From: Streptomyces sp. ISL-96
GTDB lineage: Bacteria > Actinomycetota > Actinomycetes > Streptomycetales > Streptomycetaceae
Length of the DNA stretch: 64,000 bases
Direction: 5' to 3'
NCBI RefSeq assembly: GCF_018614035.1
Contig: NZ_JAGGPA010000006.1
Location: 1-64,000 of the forward strand
Positions 31,411 to 41,274 of the stretch are shown in pieces. Position 1 is the first letter of the stretch; every line of letters starts with the position of its first letter. Both the position numbers and the translations under genes were made by a program. Under the pieces are notes generated by a model. The model searched no databases. It saw only the letters and a list, made by a program, of their open reading frames with translations, and was not told the origin of the DNA.

Positions 31411-32955
31411 TCAACTCGACAGTTCCTCGGCCAACCGTCGCCGGTCGACCTTTCCGTTGGCATTGAGCGGAAAAGCTTCGAACGCTGTCAGCGAGGCGGG
31501 AACCATGTAGGAGGGGAGCCTTTCCCGGAGCGTTTGGAGCACGACTTCGGTGCTGCCGATCCGGCCCGTGTACGCAGCGGCCAGTACGGCGTCGCCGCCG
31601 GGTGCCGATCGGGCGACCACGATGGCGTCCCGTACCCCGGGCTGTTCCCGCAGTGCTGCTTCGACCTCGCCCAGTTCGATGCGGTATCCGCGCACCTTGA
31701 CCTGATGGTCCAGACGCTCGCAGTAGATGTAGCCGTCGGCACTGACGCGAACCCGGTCACCGGTTCGGTACCAATGCCGGTCGGTCAACGGGGTCCCCGG
31801 GTCGTACGGCGTTGCTCTGTCTCCTTCGTAGGTCAGGAATCGGTTCTCGTTGTTCGCCGGGTCGAGGTATCCGGCGAAGCGCTGCGAACCCCTGACGCAC
31901 AGCTCACCCTCCTCGGCCTCCCTTCCGTCGGCGTCCAGGACAACGCATTCCAGTGAGCTGAGGCCGTGTCCGATGGGTACGGTTCCGTTGGCTGTACGCG
32001 GCCATCGCGCCACCTCCTTGGGCAACACGTACTCCGTGCTGATGATGGTGAGTTCGGTCGGCCCGTAGGCGTTCTCCACCACCCCGTTCGGTGCTGCCGC
32101 GTGCCAGGCCTCGGCCTGTTGGAGGGTGAGCGGCTCGCCGGCGAACACGCTGTGCCGCAGCGTGGGCATCGACCCCGGCCGCAGGGGTTCCACCCGCTGC
32201 GTCAAGGAGATCACCGAGGGGACCGAGAACCAGTGCGTCAGCTCGCGGCGCCGCACGAACCGGGCCGCCGCCAGCAGATCGTTGCGACCGGGGACCACCA
32301 CCGTGGCGCCGGAGCCGAATGCCGCGAACATCGCCAGTACCGACAGATCGAAGGTCAGGTCGAACGGTTGAAGCACGCGGCACCCGGGGGCAAGCTCGTA
32401 ATGCGCGATGCAGTGGCTCAGATACGCCGAAATATTGCGGTGCGCGATAGGCACCCCTTTGGGCTCACCGGTGGAGCCCGAGGTGAACAATATATAGGCC
32501 AGGTCTTCCGGCCGGACGACGGTTTCAGGAAGGTCACCCGCACCCGCATGCTCGCCGCAGTCCACGGCGAGCATGCGGGCGGGCAGGCCGGCGCCGGCCC
32601 CTCCCTGGTCGACTTCCGGGTCGACCAGCACCAGGTCAAGCCCGGCGGCTCGACCGATGACCGCGTTACGAGCGGCGGGGGACGACGGGTTGAGCGGCAC
32701 GACCGCGCCGCCGAGCCGCTGGACGGCGAGGTAACCGGCGTACGCGGAAAGCGTGTCCGCTGCCGCCAGCAGGCCGACACGCCTGGGCACGACGTGGTCA
32801 TGTGCTTCGAGCAGCCGGACGGCAATGTTCTGCGCCATGCCTTCAAGTTCCGCGTAGCTGACGACCTGACCGGCTGTCTGCAGCGCGGGCTGATGCGGGC
32901 AGCGCTTCGCCGAGGCGGCGAACCACTCATACAGAGGTGTGGTTTTCGAGTTCAT
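31411..32955 (-). CDS. Free-standing NRPS adenylation domain
   Basis: A 514-residue amino-acid-activating enzyme. It has A-domain core motifs in order: LFTSGSTGEPKG (A3), FDLTFDLSV (A4), NAYGPTE (A5), RTGD (A7), the hinge KVRGYRIELGEVEAAL (A8) and NANGKVDRRRL with the catalytic lysine (A10). There is no carrier or condensation domain. Because the C-PCP-TE protein of the same operon lacks an A domain, this enzyme is the best candidate to load that carrier. My manual alignment to the PheA pocket gives an approximate code D-L-L-S-V-A-A-I-I-K, which I cannot match to a substrate. Confidence 0.88.
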   Translation of the reverse strand: MNSKTTPLYEWFAASAKRCPHQPALQTAGQVVSYAELEGMAQNIAVRLLEAHDHVVPRRVGLLAAADTLSAYAGYLAVQRLGGAVVPLNPSSPAARNAVIGRAAGLDLVLVDPEVDQGGAGAGLPARMLAVDCGEHAGAGDLPETVVRPEDLAYILFTSGSTGEPKGVPIAHRNISAYLSHCIAHYELAPGCRVLQPFDLTFDLSVLAMFAAFGSGATVVVPGRNDLLAAARFVRRRELTHWFSVPSVISLTQRVEPLRPGSMPTLRHSVFAGEPLTLQQAEAWHAAAPNGVVENAYGPTELTIISTEYVLPKEVARWPRTANGTVPIGHGLSSLECVVLDADGREAEEGELCVRGSQRFAGYLDPANNENRFLTYEGDRATPYDPGTPLTDRHWYRTGDRVRVSADGYIYCERLDHQVKVRGYRIELGEVEAALREQPGVRDAIVVARSAPGGDAVLAAAYTGRIGSTEVVLQTLRERLPSYMVPASLTAFEAFPLNANGKVDRRRLAEELSS

Positions 32956-32980
32956 TCCAGTCTGGCCCGCTCCGTCGCGA

Positions 32981-34141
32981 CTACGGCAGGTGGTCGAGCG
33001 GCGTCGATCCGCTGACCACCATGACGATCCGGTCGTCGGGTGCCAGCCGGCCGGCCTGCGCGGCCTGCCGCAGCCCGCCCCAGCAGATGAAGGCGGACTT
33101 CTCCGTCTCGTACGCCAGCGGAATGTCCAGCTCGGCGCAGGCGTCGATCAGCAGCGGGGCCTCCGCCTCCACCCTTGACGGCTCCACGGGGTCGACGTGC
33201 GCGCCGGTTTCCGCCACCAGCTGACGGACCAACGGCAGCGTGCGGTTCGGGTTCGTCGACTGGAGCGTGGGTTCGAAGGCCTTCTCCGGCGCCACCATGT
33301 CACCCAGGTCGATCTCGTCACGGCCGTCCCGCAGCGCCTCGCCCAGCACTCCGGCGTCCGATGCCTGGAACAGGCGGTAGGTGTGCTCGCCCACTGTCGG
33401 CAGTCCCGCCGCCCCGGCGCGGCGGATGCCGCGCTCGATGCCGAGCGGGCCGTAGCCGCTGGCGATCGTCACCGCGATGATCGTGGCGTCGGCGCACCGC
33501 TCCGCGATCGCCAGCCCCAGCGGTACCTTGCCCTCGATCTTCCACTGGCTCGGTGTCAGCCGCAGTGCGCCGTGTTCCTTGCTGAACGCGATGGCCGCCT
33601 CGGCCGCGTCGGCCATGTTGCCCGGCACGGCCACCACGCGCGACTTGCCCATCGACCTGGTCGGGCACTTGTAGGCGGAGGCCTGCGGCACGAACGCCGT
33701 GCACGTAACGCCCAGCCTGTCCGTGTAGTACTGGTAGGACCGCGCGGTGTTGCCGGAGCTGTGCATCGACACCGACGACAGCCCCCACTCAAGGCACTTG
33801 GCCGCTATGAGCACTCCCTCGTTGTCCTTGAACGTGCCGGTGTCGTTCCAGGTCTGCGGCAGCAGGCGCACGGACGCGACACCGAGCGCCTCGGCCAGCC
33901 GCGGGCTCTCCACGGGGACCAGAGCCTTCTCGTTGCTGCGCAGGTTGTCCGGCTCGGACACCGGGAGGAGCGCGGCGTAGCGGCCGACCCCCGGGACGTC
34001 GGTGACCGCGTCCGCCCAGCTCCCGACGTCGGGGAGGGACGGCGTCAGTGCTTCGCCGCAGCGGGTGCACAGCCATTCGTTGGGACCGTCCACCGTGCCG
34101 ACACCGGGCACGCTGGAGCATGTGTTGCAGATCAGCTTCAT
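32981..34141 (-). CDS. Threonine-synthase-like PLP-dependent enzyme
   Basis: A 386-residue fold-type II PLP enzyme. The N-terminus has a putative zinc ribbon (CNTCSSVP ... CTRCGEAL). The PLP-binding lysine lies in NDTGTFKDNEG, the substrate-serine motif in MHSSGNTARS, and the glycine-rich phosphate loop in ASGYGPLG. Threonine synthases and the related cysteate synthase act on O-phospho amino acids. In a peptide cluster this enzyme more likely builds a non-standard residue by beta- or gamma-replacement. Its neighbour at 34165 is a TIM-barrel protein of unknown role, and the two may form one small pathway. The substrate is unassigned. Confidence 0.75.
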   Translation of the reverse strand: MKLICNTCSSVPGVGTVDGPNEWLCTRCGEALTPSLPDVGSWADAVTDVPGVGRYAALLPVSEPDNLRSNEKALVPVESPRLAEALGVASVRLLPQTWNDTGTFKDNEGVLIAAKCLEWGLSSVSMHSSGNTARSYQYYTDRLGVTCTAFVPQASAYKCPTRSMGKSRVVAVPGNMADAAEAAIAFSKEHGALRLTPSQWKIEGKVPLGLAIAERCADATIIAVTIASGYGPLGIERGIRRAGAAGLPTVGEHTYRLFQASDAGVLGEALRDGRDEIDLGDMVAPEKAFEPTLQSTNPNRTLPLVRQLVAETGAHVDPVEPSRVEAEAPLLIDACAELDIPLAYETEKSAFICWGGLRQAAQAGRLAPDDRIVMVVSGSTPLDHLP

Positions 34142-34164
34142 TCTCTCGCTCCCTCGGAGGAAAT

Positions 34165-34857
34165 TCAGGACGCGTCGGGCGACGCTTGCCGGGAAAGCCG
34201 CATGATCTCGGAGACGCGCTGGGTCACCGAGGCCGGATCGTCGTGCCTCTGCGCGAGCGCGGCGCCGCCCATGGTGAAGCCCCAGGCGCCCGCGGCGGCG
34301 ATGTCGGTGATCTGCGCCGCGTCGCGCACGCCTCCCGCGATCAGCAAGGGCACGTTCGCCGCGGACGCGGTGCGCTTCATCAGCAGCACAGGGTCGTAGG
34401 AGGTCTGCCGGTACGGCATGAGGACCACGCCCGCCACGCCGTCCGTCGCGCTCAGCCGCTGCGCCTGAGTGGCCAGCTCATCGGGCGAGCTGTCCAGCAC
34501 CAGCGGGCTTCCGGACATGGCTCCGGCGAACGGCCAGTACTCGATCGAGTCGTTGCCCGCGAAGGCCGCTGCCGCGCTCGGCCGCCACGTTCCGACCACC
34601 CGGTCGACGCCGAGGTCCAGCGCCAGTTGGCATCCGGCCTCCTGGCCGGCGTCGCTCGTGTCGGCCAGCTCCAGCAGGACCGACCGGCCGTCCGTGTGCG
34701 CGGCCTCGGTCAGGTCTTTGGCCATGTGCGGATCGGTGCCTACGTCCTTGAAGGCTATGAGCCGGAGTTCATCGACCGACAGCTTTTCGTACACGTCGAT
34801 CGCGTCCGGAATGGTCCGGTCCTGTTCGGTCAGCATGAGGACGAAGTTCAACGCCAC
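34165..34857 (-). CDS. TIM-barrel protein of unknown function
   Basis: About 230 residues. The strand/helix rhythm and the C-terminal phosphate-binding pattern (LLIAGGVRDAAQITDIAAAGAWGFTMGGAA) are those of HisA/HisF-like (beta/alpha)8 barrels. FVLMLTEQDRTIPDAIDVYE opens the first strand and RLIAFKDVG the second. I do not recognise a characterised family. The GTG start follows AAAGGAG and lies inside the last codons of the big NRPS gene, a 10-bp overlap implying translational coupling. It could act on a phosphorylated intermediate passed to or from the neighbouring PLP enzyme; that is inference. Confidence 0.6.
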   Translation of the reverse strand: MALNFVLMLTEQDRTIPDAIDVYEKLSVDELRLIAFKDVGTDPHMAKDLTEAAHTDGRSVLLELADTSDAGQEAGCQLALDLGVDRVVGTWRPSAAAAFAGNDSIEYWPFAGAMSGSPLVLDSSPDELATQAQRLSATDGVAGVVLMPYRQTSYDPVLLMKRTASAANVPLLIAGGVRDAAQITDIAAAGAWGFTMGGAALAQRHDDPASVTQRVSEIMRLSRQASPDAS

Positions 34858-37800
34858 GTGCGCAGCTCCTTTGCCATGTCGTGGGGTGTCGGGTTGCGGA
34901 ACAGCACCTGCAGGGGCAGGTCGACCGCGCATGCCTTGTTGATCCGCGCGATCAGCTGTATGGCCAGCAGTGAGTGGCCGCCGCTCTTGAAGAAGTGGCT
35001 GTGGACGCCCAGGCTGCGGTCGTCCAGCAGTTCCGACCACAGGCCGGTCAGCAGGGTTTCCGTTTCGTCGCCCGGGGGTGTGGCATCCCCTTCGCCGGCG
35101 GCGACGGACGTCGCCTCTGGCATCGCGGACCGGTCGACCTTCCCGTTCCTGGTCATCGGGAAGCTGTCGAGCCGCAGGAGTGCCGACGGGATCATGTACT
35201 CCGGCAGCCGGGTCTCCAGGGCCCGCAGGATGTGCGCCTCCGTCGTCGTCGACGGGGCCACGAAGTACGCGATGATGCGCGTGTCCCCGGCGGGCCCGTC
35301 CCGCAGCATCACCGCGCTGGCGGTGACGCCCGGCTCGCGCAGGATCGCCGCCTCGATCTCACCGAGCTCGATCCGGTAGCCCCGGACCTTGACCTGGTTG
35401 TCGCGTCGGCCGATGAACTCCAGGTCCCCGGTCGAGGTCAACCGCACGATGTCGCCGGTCCGGTACAGCCGGCGCCCGGCGCGACCGGTGAACGAGTCGG
35501 GCACGAAACGCTCGGCGGTGAGGGCCGGCCGGTTGTGGTAGCCGCGCGCCATGCGACCGCCGCCGACGAGCAGTTCCCCGGCCACACCCTGGGGCACGAG
35601 CTCGCCGGACGCGTCGACGACGAAGGCGTCGTACCCCGGGAGCGGGACACCGATGCTCAGCGGCTCGTCCGGTTCGATGACCGTCATCGTGGCGGCATGG
35701 GTCTCGGTCGGGCCGTACAGGTTGTACGCCTGCCAGGGGCCCGCACCCAGCGTGCGCCAGAGCTTCTCGCTGACCGCCTCTCCGATGACGAGCATCTTCG
35801 TCGTGCCCGGGATGTCGCCCAGCACGCCGAAGCTCGTCGCCATGTCCAGTTGGGACGGCGTGCAGTCCATGAGCTCGATCTCGTGGCGGATCAGGAGATC
35901 CACCAGCCGATGAGGATCGCGCCTGACGTCCTCGGGGACGATCACCATCGTCGATCCGCCGGCCATCCAGGAGAACTGGATGACGTGGCCGTCGAAGAAG
36001 ACCGGGGAGTTGAGCGCCACCGCCTTCGGATGCGGTCCGTCGCCGAGGATCTCGCCCGCCAGGGATACGGCCAGCCAGTGGATGCCCCGATGGCTCATCG
36101 TCACGGCCTTGGGCAGACCGGTGGAACCGGAGGTGTAGATGAGGTAGGCGAGATGGTCGTGGTGCACGCTGACAGCCGGACGGTCCGTCGGGTACGGGGT
36201 CCAGGTGTCCTCGTCGTCGAGGAGGAGCACCTCCCCCCGGTCTTCGAGGCGCGGGAGTGTGTCGTGGTCGGTCAGTACCGTGGTGCTGGCGGCGTCGTCG
36301 AGCATGTAGTGGATGCGAGCGGGCGGAAGCGCGGGGTCGATGGGCAGGTAGGCGGCGCCCGCCTTGAGGATGCCGAGTACCCCGGCGACCATGTGCGGGG
36401 ACCGCTGGGTGCACAGCGCCACCACGTCCTCGCAGCCGATGCCCTGGCTGCGCAGTCGCCAGGCGATGCGGTTGGCCCGTTCGTCCAGTTGACGGTATGT
36501 CCACGCCTGCTCGGCGCAGCGGACCGCGATGGCGTCCGGGGTCCGGTCCGCCTGCCGGGCGAACTCTTCGTGCAGGCCGACGTGGTCCGGCCACGTGATC
36601 CGGGGTGCGGTGCCGGCCGCGATGAGCTCGGCTCGCTCGGCGGCCGGCAACAGCTCCACCCGTGACGTCCGCAGCGAAGCCGGATCGTGTCGCGTCATCG
36701 AGTCGAGGACGGTGAGGTAGTGGCCGGCCATGCGGCGGACGGTCGTGGCGTCGAAGAGGTCCGTCGCGTAGGTGAAGCCACCGGTCACTCCGTGGGGTCC
36801 GTCCACGAGGTCGAGGATCACGTCGCAGACGGCGAAGCCGTTCTCGAGCCTGGTGAAGTCCAGGCTCAGGCCGTCCCGCAGCGAGTCCTGCCGCGCTGCC
36901 GCGACGTCGAATCCGAACATGACCTGGACCACCGGCGACCTGCTCAGGTCCCGCGCGGGCCGCAGGGCTTCCACAACCTGCTCGAAGGGCACGTCCTGAT
37001 GGGCGTACGCGTCGAGGCACGTCTCCCGGACACGGCCCAGCAGCTCGGAGAGGGTGGGATCGCCGCTCAGGTCGGTGCGCAACGGCAGGGTGTTGACGAG
37101 GAACCCGATCAGCTGCTCCAGCTCGATCCTGTTGCGGTTCGCGATGGGGGTGCCCACGACGATGTCCGTGCCGGCGGTGTGGCGAGCGAGAAGGATCTTG
37201 AACCCGGCCAGCAGGGTCATGAAGAGGGTGACGCCTTCGCGCTTGCCGAGGTCCCGGAGCCGCTCCACCAGCTCCGGCGGGATCAGCACCGGCTCGAACG
37301 CACCTCGGTGCGACTGGACGGCCGGGCGAGGCCGGTCCGTCGGCAGGTTCAGCGCGGTCGGCGCGTCCGCCAGGTGGTCCCGCCAGTACTCGAGCTGTTC
37401 GGCGGCCGGTCCGCCGGCCAGCCATTCCCGTTGCCAGTTGGCGAAGTCGATGTACTGCAGCGACATCTGCGGCAGGTCCGGGGCGGTCCGGTCCACCCGG
37501 GCCCGGTAGCAGTGCGCGAGTTCGCGGGTCAGAACGTTGAAGGACCAGCCGTCGAAGGTGATGTGGTGGACGGTCAGCACCAACAGGTGCTCCTGCGCGC
37601 CGATGCCCAGGAGGTGGGCCCGGAGCAGCGGGCCCACGGTCAGGTCGAACGGTTCGCGCACGATGCCGTTCACGCGTGCCCGTACGGCGTCCGCGTCCCG
37701 CCCTCGAAGGTCGTGGAATTCCCACGGCAGGTCGATCTGCTCCAGGACGACCTGTTCCGGCCGCTCGGCGCCGGAGGGGAAGACGGTCCGCAGGGCATCG

Positions 37801-39791
37801 TGGCGGTCGACCACGTCCGACAGGGCCGCCCGCAGTGCCGCCGCGTCCAGCACGCCGAGGAGGCGGTACTCCACGGCGGCCGTGTACGTGGTGGTTCCCG
37901 GTTGCAGCTGCTCCAGGAACCACAGCCGTTCCTGAGCCGGTGACAGGGGTGCGCGGCCGTCGCGTCCGGCGGGGCGGATCGGTTGGACCTCTGCTGTGCT
38001 CCGGGCCCCGCGCAGTCGCCCGGCCAGCTTCGTGACGGTCCGGTCCTGGAAGACGTCCCGCGCTGACAGCGAGACGGCGAAGACGGACCCGACCCGCGCG
38101 ATCAGCCGGGTGACCAGGAGCGAGTGCCCGCCCAGCTCGAAGAAGTCGTCGTGGACGCCGACGCGGGCCGGGTCGATGCCCAGGACTTCGGCGACGAGGT
38201 CCGTGAGGAGCTGTTCCACGGGGTCCCGCGGGCTGACGTGATCCTCACCGGAGCCGACGGGGTCCGGCTCGGGAAGGGCGGCTCGGTCGAGCTTGCCGCT
38301 GGACGTCAGGGGGAGCGCGTCCAGGCGGGTGAGCGTGGACGGCACCATGTAGTCCGGCAGCCGGGCACTCAGCTCGGCGCGCAGCTCCCTGGTGTCCGCG
38401 CTCCCGGTGACGTAGCCGGCCAGCCGGGTCCCGTGCGCCGGGTGGTGGATCGCGGTCACCACGGCGTCCTTGACACCTTCGAGCCCCGCCAGGGTCGCTT
38501 CGATCTCGCCCAGTTCGATGCGGAAGCCGCGCAGCTTGACCTGCTGGTCGATCCGGCCGAGGAACTCCAGTTGTCCCGTCGTTCCCCAGCGGACGAGGTC
38601 GCCCGTGCGGTAGAGGCGGGCGCCCGGGGGGCCGAAGGGGTCCGGGATGAAACGTTCCGCGGTCAGGCTCGGGCGGCCGTGGTAGCCGCGCGTGACTCCG
38701 GCGCCGCCGATCAGCAGCTCTCCGGCCTCGCCGTCCGGGACCGGGCTCAATATCTCGTCCACGACGTACACGCTGGTGTCGCGGATCGGCGAACCGATGG
38801 GCAACGGCCCCGGGCCCTGGTGCAGGCGGGCGGGCAGGTAGGTCGAGTTGACGCAGGTTTCGGTCGGCCCGTAGAAGTTGACCACCTCGATGCCGGGGAC
38901 CTGCGCCGCGCACTCGGCGACCAGCTCGGGCTCCAGCGCCTCTCCGCCGCACATCAGCCAGCGCAGGCCCGTCCCGGCCAGGGCACGCACGGCGAGGGCT
39001 TCGCGCAGCACGGGCGGCGTCACCCCGAGTACGTCGATGCGCCCGCCGGTGACCAGCTCCCGCAGTTCGTCCATGTCGATCCCCGTCTGGCTCGGGGTGA
39101 GCACGACCGTGCCGCCGGAGGTCAGCGGACCGTATATCTCCAGGTTCGAGGCGTCGAAGCTGAGGGACATGCGGTGCAGGAATCGCAGCGGCTTGCCGCG
39201 CCAGAGGTCCGAGACGACCCAGACGGTGTGGTTGACGATGGCGCTGTGCGGGACCATGACGGCCTTGGGCCGGCCCGTGGAGCCCGAGGTGTAGATGAGG
39301 TAGGCGAGATCGCCGGGGCCAACCGTGACGTTCGGGCGGCTGCGGGAGTGCCGCGTCCAGGTCTCCGCGTCGTCCAGGACGAGGGTGTCCAGGTGGCTGC
39401 CCGTCCGGGCGGTGGCACGGTCGGCGAGCAGGAGCGTGGCGCCGGAGTCCTCGAGCATGTAGGCGATGCGGGCGGCGGGAAGCGCCGGGTCGACGGGCAG
39501 GTAGCCGGCACCGGCCTTCAGAACACCGAGCAGACCGGCGATCGTCGAGAAGGAACGGCGGGTGTGCAGGGCGACGATGTGCCCCGGTCCGACACCCTGT
39601 GCGAGCAGGCCCCAGGCGATCTGGTTGGCTCGCTCGTCGAGCTGTCGGTAGGTCCACTCCTGGTCCTCGAAGACCAGGGCGGTGCCTTCGGGGGTGCGGC
39701 CCACCTGGGCTTCGAACAGTTCGTGGAGAGAAGTCTGATCCACTGGAGTCTGGATTAACTCATGGTGGGTGGAATCCTCAATGCTGCTCAA
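34848..39791 (-). CDS. Two-module NRPS, A-PCP-C-A-PCP
   Basis: A 1647-residue synthetase. A1 (about 20-510) includes IYTSGSTGRPKA and NFYGPTE. PCP1 has DDFFELGGHSLL near 555. The C domain (about 610-1040) has catalytic HHITFDGW near 744. A2 (about 1060-1530) includes LYGPTETHA and KVRGYRIELGEIEAAI, and PCP2 has HFFKSGGHSLL near 1605. There is no starter C domain and no epimerase, so module 1 initiates. By-eye pocket codes are roughly D-A-L-G-M-G-F-V-N-K for A1 and D-G-I-D-V-G-L-A-A-K for A2. Neither matches a substrate I can name with confidence; 4-aminophenylalanine is expected for one A domain of the cluster. Codon 12 is a TTA (39758-39756). Confidence 0.93.
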   Translation of the reverse strand: MSSIEDSTHHELIQTPVDQTSLHELFEAQVGRTPEGTALVFEDQEWTYRQLDERANQIAWGLLAQGVGPGHIVALHTRRSFSTIAGLLGVLKAGAGYLPVDPALPAARIAYMLEDSGATLLLADRATARTGSHLDTLVLDDAETWTRHSRSRPNVTVGPGDLAYLIYTSGSTGRPKAVMVPHSAIVNHTVWVVSDLWRGKPLRFLHRMSLSFDASNLEIYGPLTSGGTVVLTPSQTGIDMDELRELVTGGRIDVLGVTPPVLREALAVRALAGTGLRWLMCGGEALEPELVAECAAQVPGIEVVNFYGPTETCVNSTYLPARLHQGPGPLPIGSPIRDTSVYVVDEILSPVPDGEAGELLIGGAGVTRGYHGRPSLTAERFIPDPFGPPGARLYRTGDLVRWGTTGQLEFLGRIDQQVKLRGFRIELGEIEATLAGLEGVKDAVVTAIHHPAHGTRLAGYVTGSADTRELRAELSARLPDYMVPSTLTRLDALPLTSSGKLDRAALPEPDPVGSGEDHVSPRDPVEQLLTDLVAEVLGIDPARVGVHDDFFELGGHSLLVTRLIARVGSVFAVSLSARDVFQDRTVTKLAGRLRGARSTAEVQPIRPAGRDGRAPLSPAQERLWFLEQLQPGTTTYTAAVEYRLLGVLDAAALRAALSDVVDRHDALRTVFPSGAERPEQVVLEQIDLPWEFHDLRGRDADAVRARVNGIVREPFDLTVGPLLRAHLLGIGAQEHLLVLTVHHITFDGWSFNVLTRELAHCYRARVDRTAPDLPQMSLQYIDFANWQREWLAGGPAAEQLEYWRDHLADAPTALNLPTDRPRPAVQSHRGAFEPVLIPPELVERLRDLGKREGVTLFMTLLAGFKILLARHTAGTDIVVGTPIANRNRIELEQLIGFLVNTLPLRTDLSGDPTLSELLGRVRETCLDAYAHQDVPFEQVVEALRPARDLSRSPVVQVMFGFDVAAARQDSLRDGLSLDFTRLENGFAVCDVILDLVDGPHGVTGGFTYATDLFDATTVRRMAGHYLTVLDSMTRHDPASLRTSRVELLPAAERAELIAAGTAPRITWPDHVGLHEEFARQADRTPDAIAVRCAEQAWTYRQLDERANRIAWRLRSQGIGCEDVVALCTQRSPHMVAGVLGILKAGAAYLPIDPALPPARIHYMLDDAASTTVLTDHDTLPRLEDRGEVLLLDDEDTWTPYPTDRPAVSVHHDHLAYLIYTSGSTGLPKAVTMSHRGIHWLAVSLAGEILGDGPHPKAVALNSPVFFDGHVIQFSWMAGGSTMVIVPEDVRRDPHRLVDLLIRHEIELMDCTPSQLDMATSFGVLGDIPGTTKMLVIGEAVSEKLWRTLGAGPWQAYNLYGPTETHAATMTVIEPDEPLSIGVPLPGYDAFVVDASGELVPQGVAGELLVGGGRMARGYHNRPALTAERFVPDSFTGRAGRRLYRTGDIVRLTSTGDLEFIGRRDNQVKVRGYRIELGEIEAAILREPGVTASAVMLRDGPAGDTRIIAYFVAPSTTTEAHILRALETRLPEYMIPSALLRLDSFPMTRNGKVDRSAMPEATSVAAGEGDATPPGDETETLLTGLWSELLDDRSLGVHSHFFKSGGHSLLAIQLIARINKACAVDLPLQVLFRNPTPHDMAKELRTWR

Positions 39792-39895
39792 GTCTGCTCC
39801 TGCCGGATAACGGTACTAGACGTCTGAACGGCTGACTTTTGACGGTCTGGCAGAGTGGACATCAAGGCGGCAGATCCCTGCACGCCGAATATCGA

Positions 39896-40129
39896 TCAGC
39901 GTGCGCCAGGTGCGGGCTCCGACGGGGCCGCTCTGCGGCGCAGACTCGACGGGCGCATATCAGTCCAGACTTCTTCTATGTACGCGAGGCAGTCGGCTTT
40001 GGGGGCGGCTTCCCGTACTACTCGCCAGCCCGCGGGGACCTCCCTGCCCGCGGGCCATATGCTGTATTGGTCCTCGTCATTGACGACCACGCGGTAGGGC
40101 ATGGTCAGGTCGGCGTCCTCATCCGCCAT
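39896..40129 (-). CDS. MbtH-family NRPS accessory protein
   Basis: A 77-residue protein with the MbtH signature: [27 protein letters not shown] followed by [17 protein letters not shown]. MbtH proteins bind adenylation domains and are often needed for their folding or activity. It sits just upstream of the two-module NRPS gene and probably serves its A domains. I chose ATG 40129 with AAAGGAA six bases upstream; another ATG five codons earlier is less likely. Confidence 0.93.
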   Translation of the reverse strand: MADEDADLTMPYRVVVNDEDQYSIWPAGREVPAGWRVVREAAPKADCLAYIEEVWTDMRPSSLRRRAAPSEPAPGAR

Positions 40130-40140
40130 GGCGATTCCTT

Positions 40141-41271
40141 TCACGCGAGTAATGCGTCGAGGTGCCTGGCCCGTTGCTCCAGATCGGCGACCGGAAGCGG
40201 ATCGGCAAGGCTGGGGGCGAAATCGGCGACCGCGTTGCGAGCCTCCGAGGTGAAATGAACGGTGCCTTCGTTGTCGATGTGCTCCACGCCGTCGCCGCGC
40301 GCCTGCTTTTCGTTGAACGCGATCGATTCCGCTCGATCGACCCCGGGCGGCAGGTCAAGGCTGACGGCGCCACCGTCGATCCGTACGGGATAGCCGCCCG
40401 GAAGTCCGCCGGGTGCGGCAGCCGAACAGCGCAGGGGCGCCGCGCCGGGCAGGAGAGCGTGCAGCGCGGGGATCGTCGCTGCTGCCGTGACCTCGTTGTA
40501 GCGCTGGGTCCGCATGATCGATGGCGCCTGGTAGGCGAGCTTGTCGTCGCGTCGTCCGTCCTCGCCCAGGAAGACCCTGCAACGGTCGGCGGGATCGGCT
40601 GGTTCACGGGACAGCATGGTGCCGAGCAGCTGAGAGTGGTGACCGATGACGCGGATGCGCGGCACCCCGGCATCCGGCCGGGCGGCGCGCAGCGCGGCGC
40701 GACAGCGCAGCTGGATCATCGCGGCGTTGCCGAGTCCGAGGGTGGGGGCCAGTCCGAGCTGGGCGAGGATCGGTCCGGTCACGTCAGGAAACGAGAGATT
40801 CGCGACCGGCCCGGTGTAACCGGCGTCCCGGGTTGCTCGCATGACGGCCAGCAACACCGGGAGCTGGTACGGAAGTTGCAATGCCAGACCGGCGCCGAGC
40901 AGGGCCGAAGCCGCCGCGTCCTCGCGCCCCGCCAGCGACCAGGGCCCCCGCACAGCCGCGCATTGCACCACCAAGTCGGGACGCGTACGGGTGAGCAGGT
41001 CGGCGACTTCGTCCTGCCGGGTCGCGTTCACCGTAACCGGTTCGACCACGCCGTCAGAGATGCTTGCGGCGGTGCCGGCGATAGCCTCGACGGTCTCGGT
41101 GGACCGTCCGGCCAGCACCAGGCGCCGCACGCGCCCGCCCTCCGCCAAGCGGTAGGCGAGCCGCTCTCCCATGTCGCCCATGCCGATGACCAGCACGGTG
41201 CTCGTACGCGTAGGGCTCGGGAGTCCCGACGATGCCGTGGGGTACTCATCGTTCTCCGCACGGGGATGCAT
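40141..41271 (-). CDS. Saccharopine-dehydrogenase-like NAD(P)-binding protein
   Basis: A 376-residue protein opening, after about 25 residues, with a Rossmann dinucleotide loop [21 protein letters not shown] and then LAGRS. This arrangement fits the saccharopine dehydrogenase/homospermidine synthase superfamily. [11 protein letters not shown] and [14 protein letters not shown] follow. No catalytic residues beyond cofactor binding can be assigned by eye. Start ATG has AGGAGGTGAGGC upstream, a strong ribosome site. It is four bases from the HAD gene and 11 from mbtH, so it is co-transcribed. It may reduce an imine or oxidise an amino acid for the peptide. Confidence 0.65.
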   Translation of the reverse strand: MHPRAENDEYPTASSGLPSPTRTSTVLVIGMGDMGERLAYRLAEGGRVRRLVLAGRSTETVEAIAGTAASISDGVVEPVTVNATRQDEVADLLTRTRPDLVVQCAAVRGPWSLAGREDAAASALLGAGLALQLPYQLPVLLAVMRATRDAGYTGPVANLSFPDVTGPILAQLGLAPTLGLGNAAMIQLRCRAALRAARPDAGVPRIRVIGHHSQLLGTMLSREPADPADRCRVFLGEDGRRDDKLAYQAPSIMRTQRYNEVTAAATIPALHALLPGAAPLRCSAAAPGGLPGGYPVRIDGGAVSLDLPPGVDRAESIAFNEKQARGDGVEHIDNEGTVHFTSEARNAVADFAPSLADPLPVADLEQRARHLDALLA

Positions 41272-41274
41272 GCC

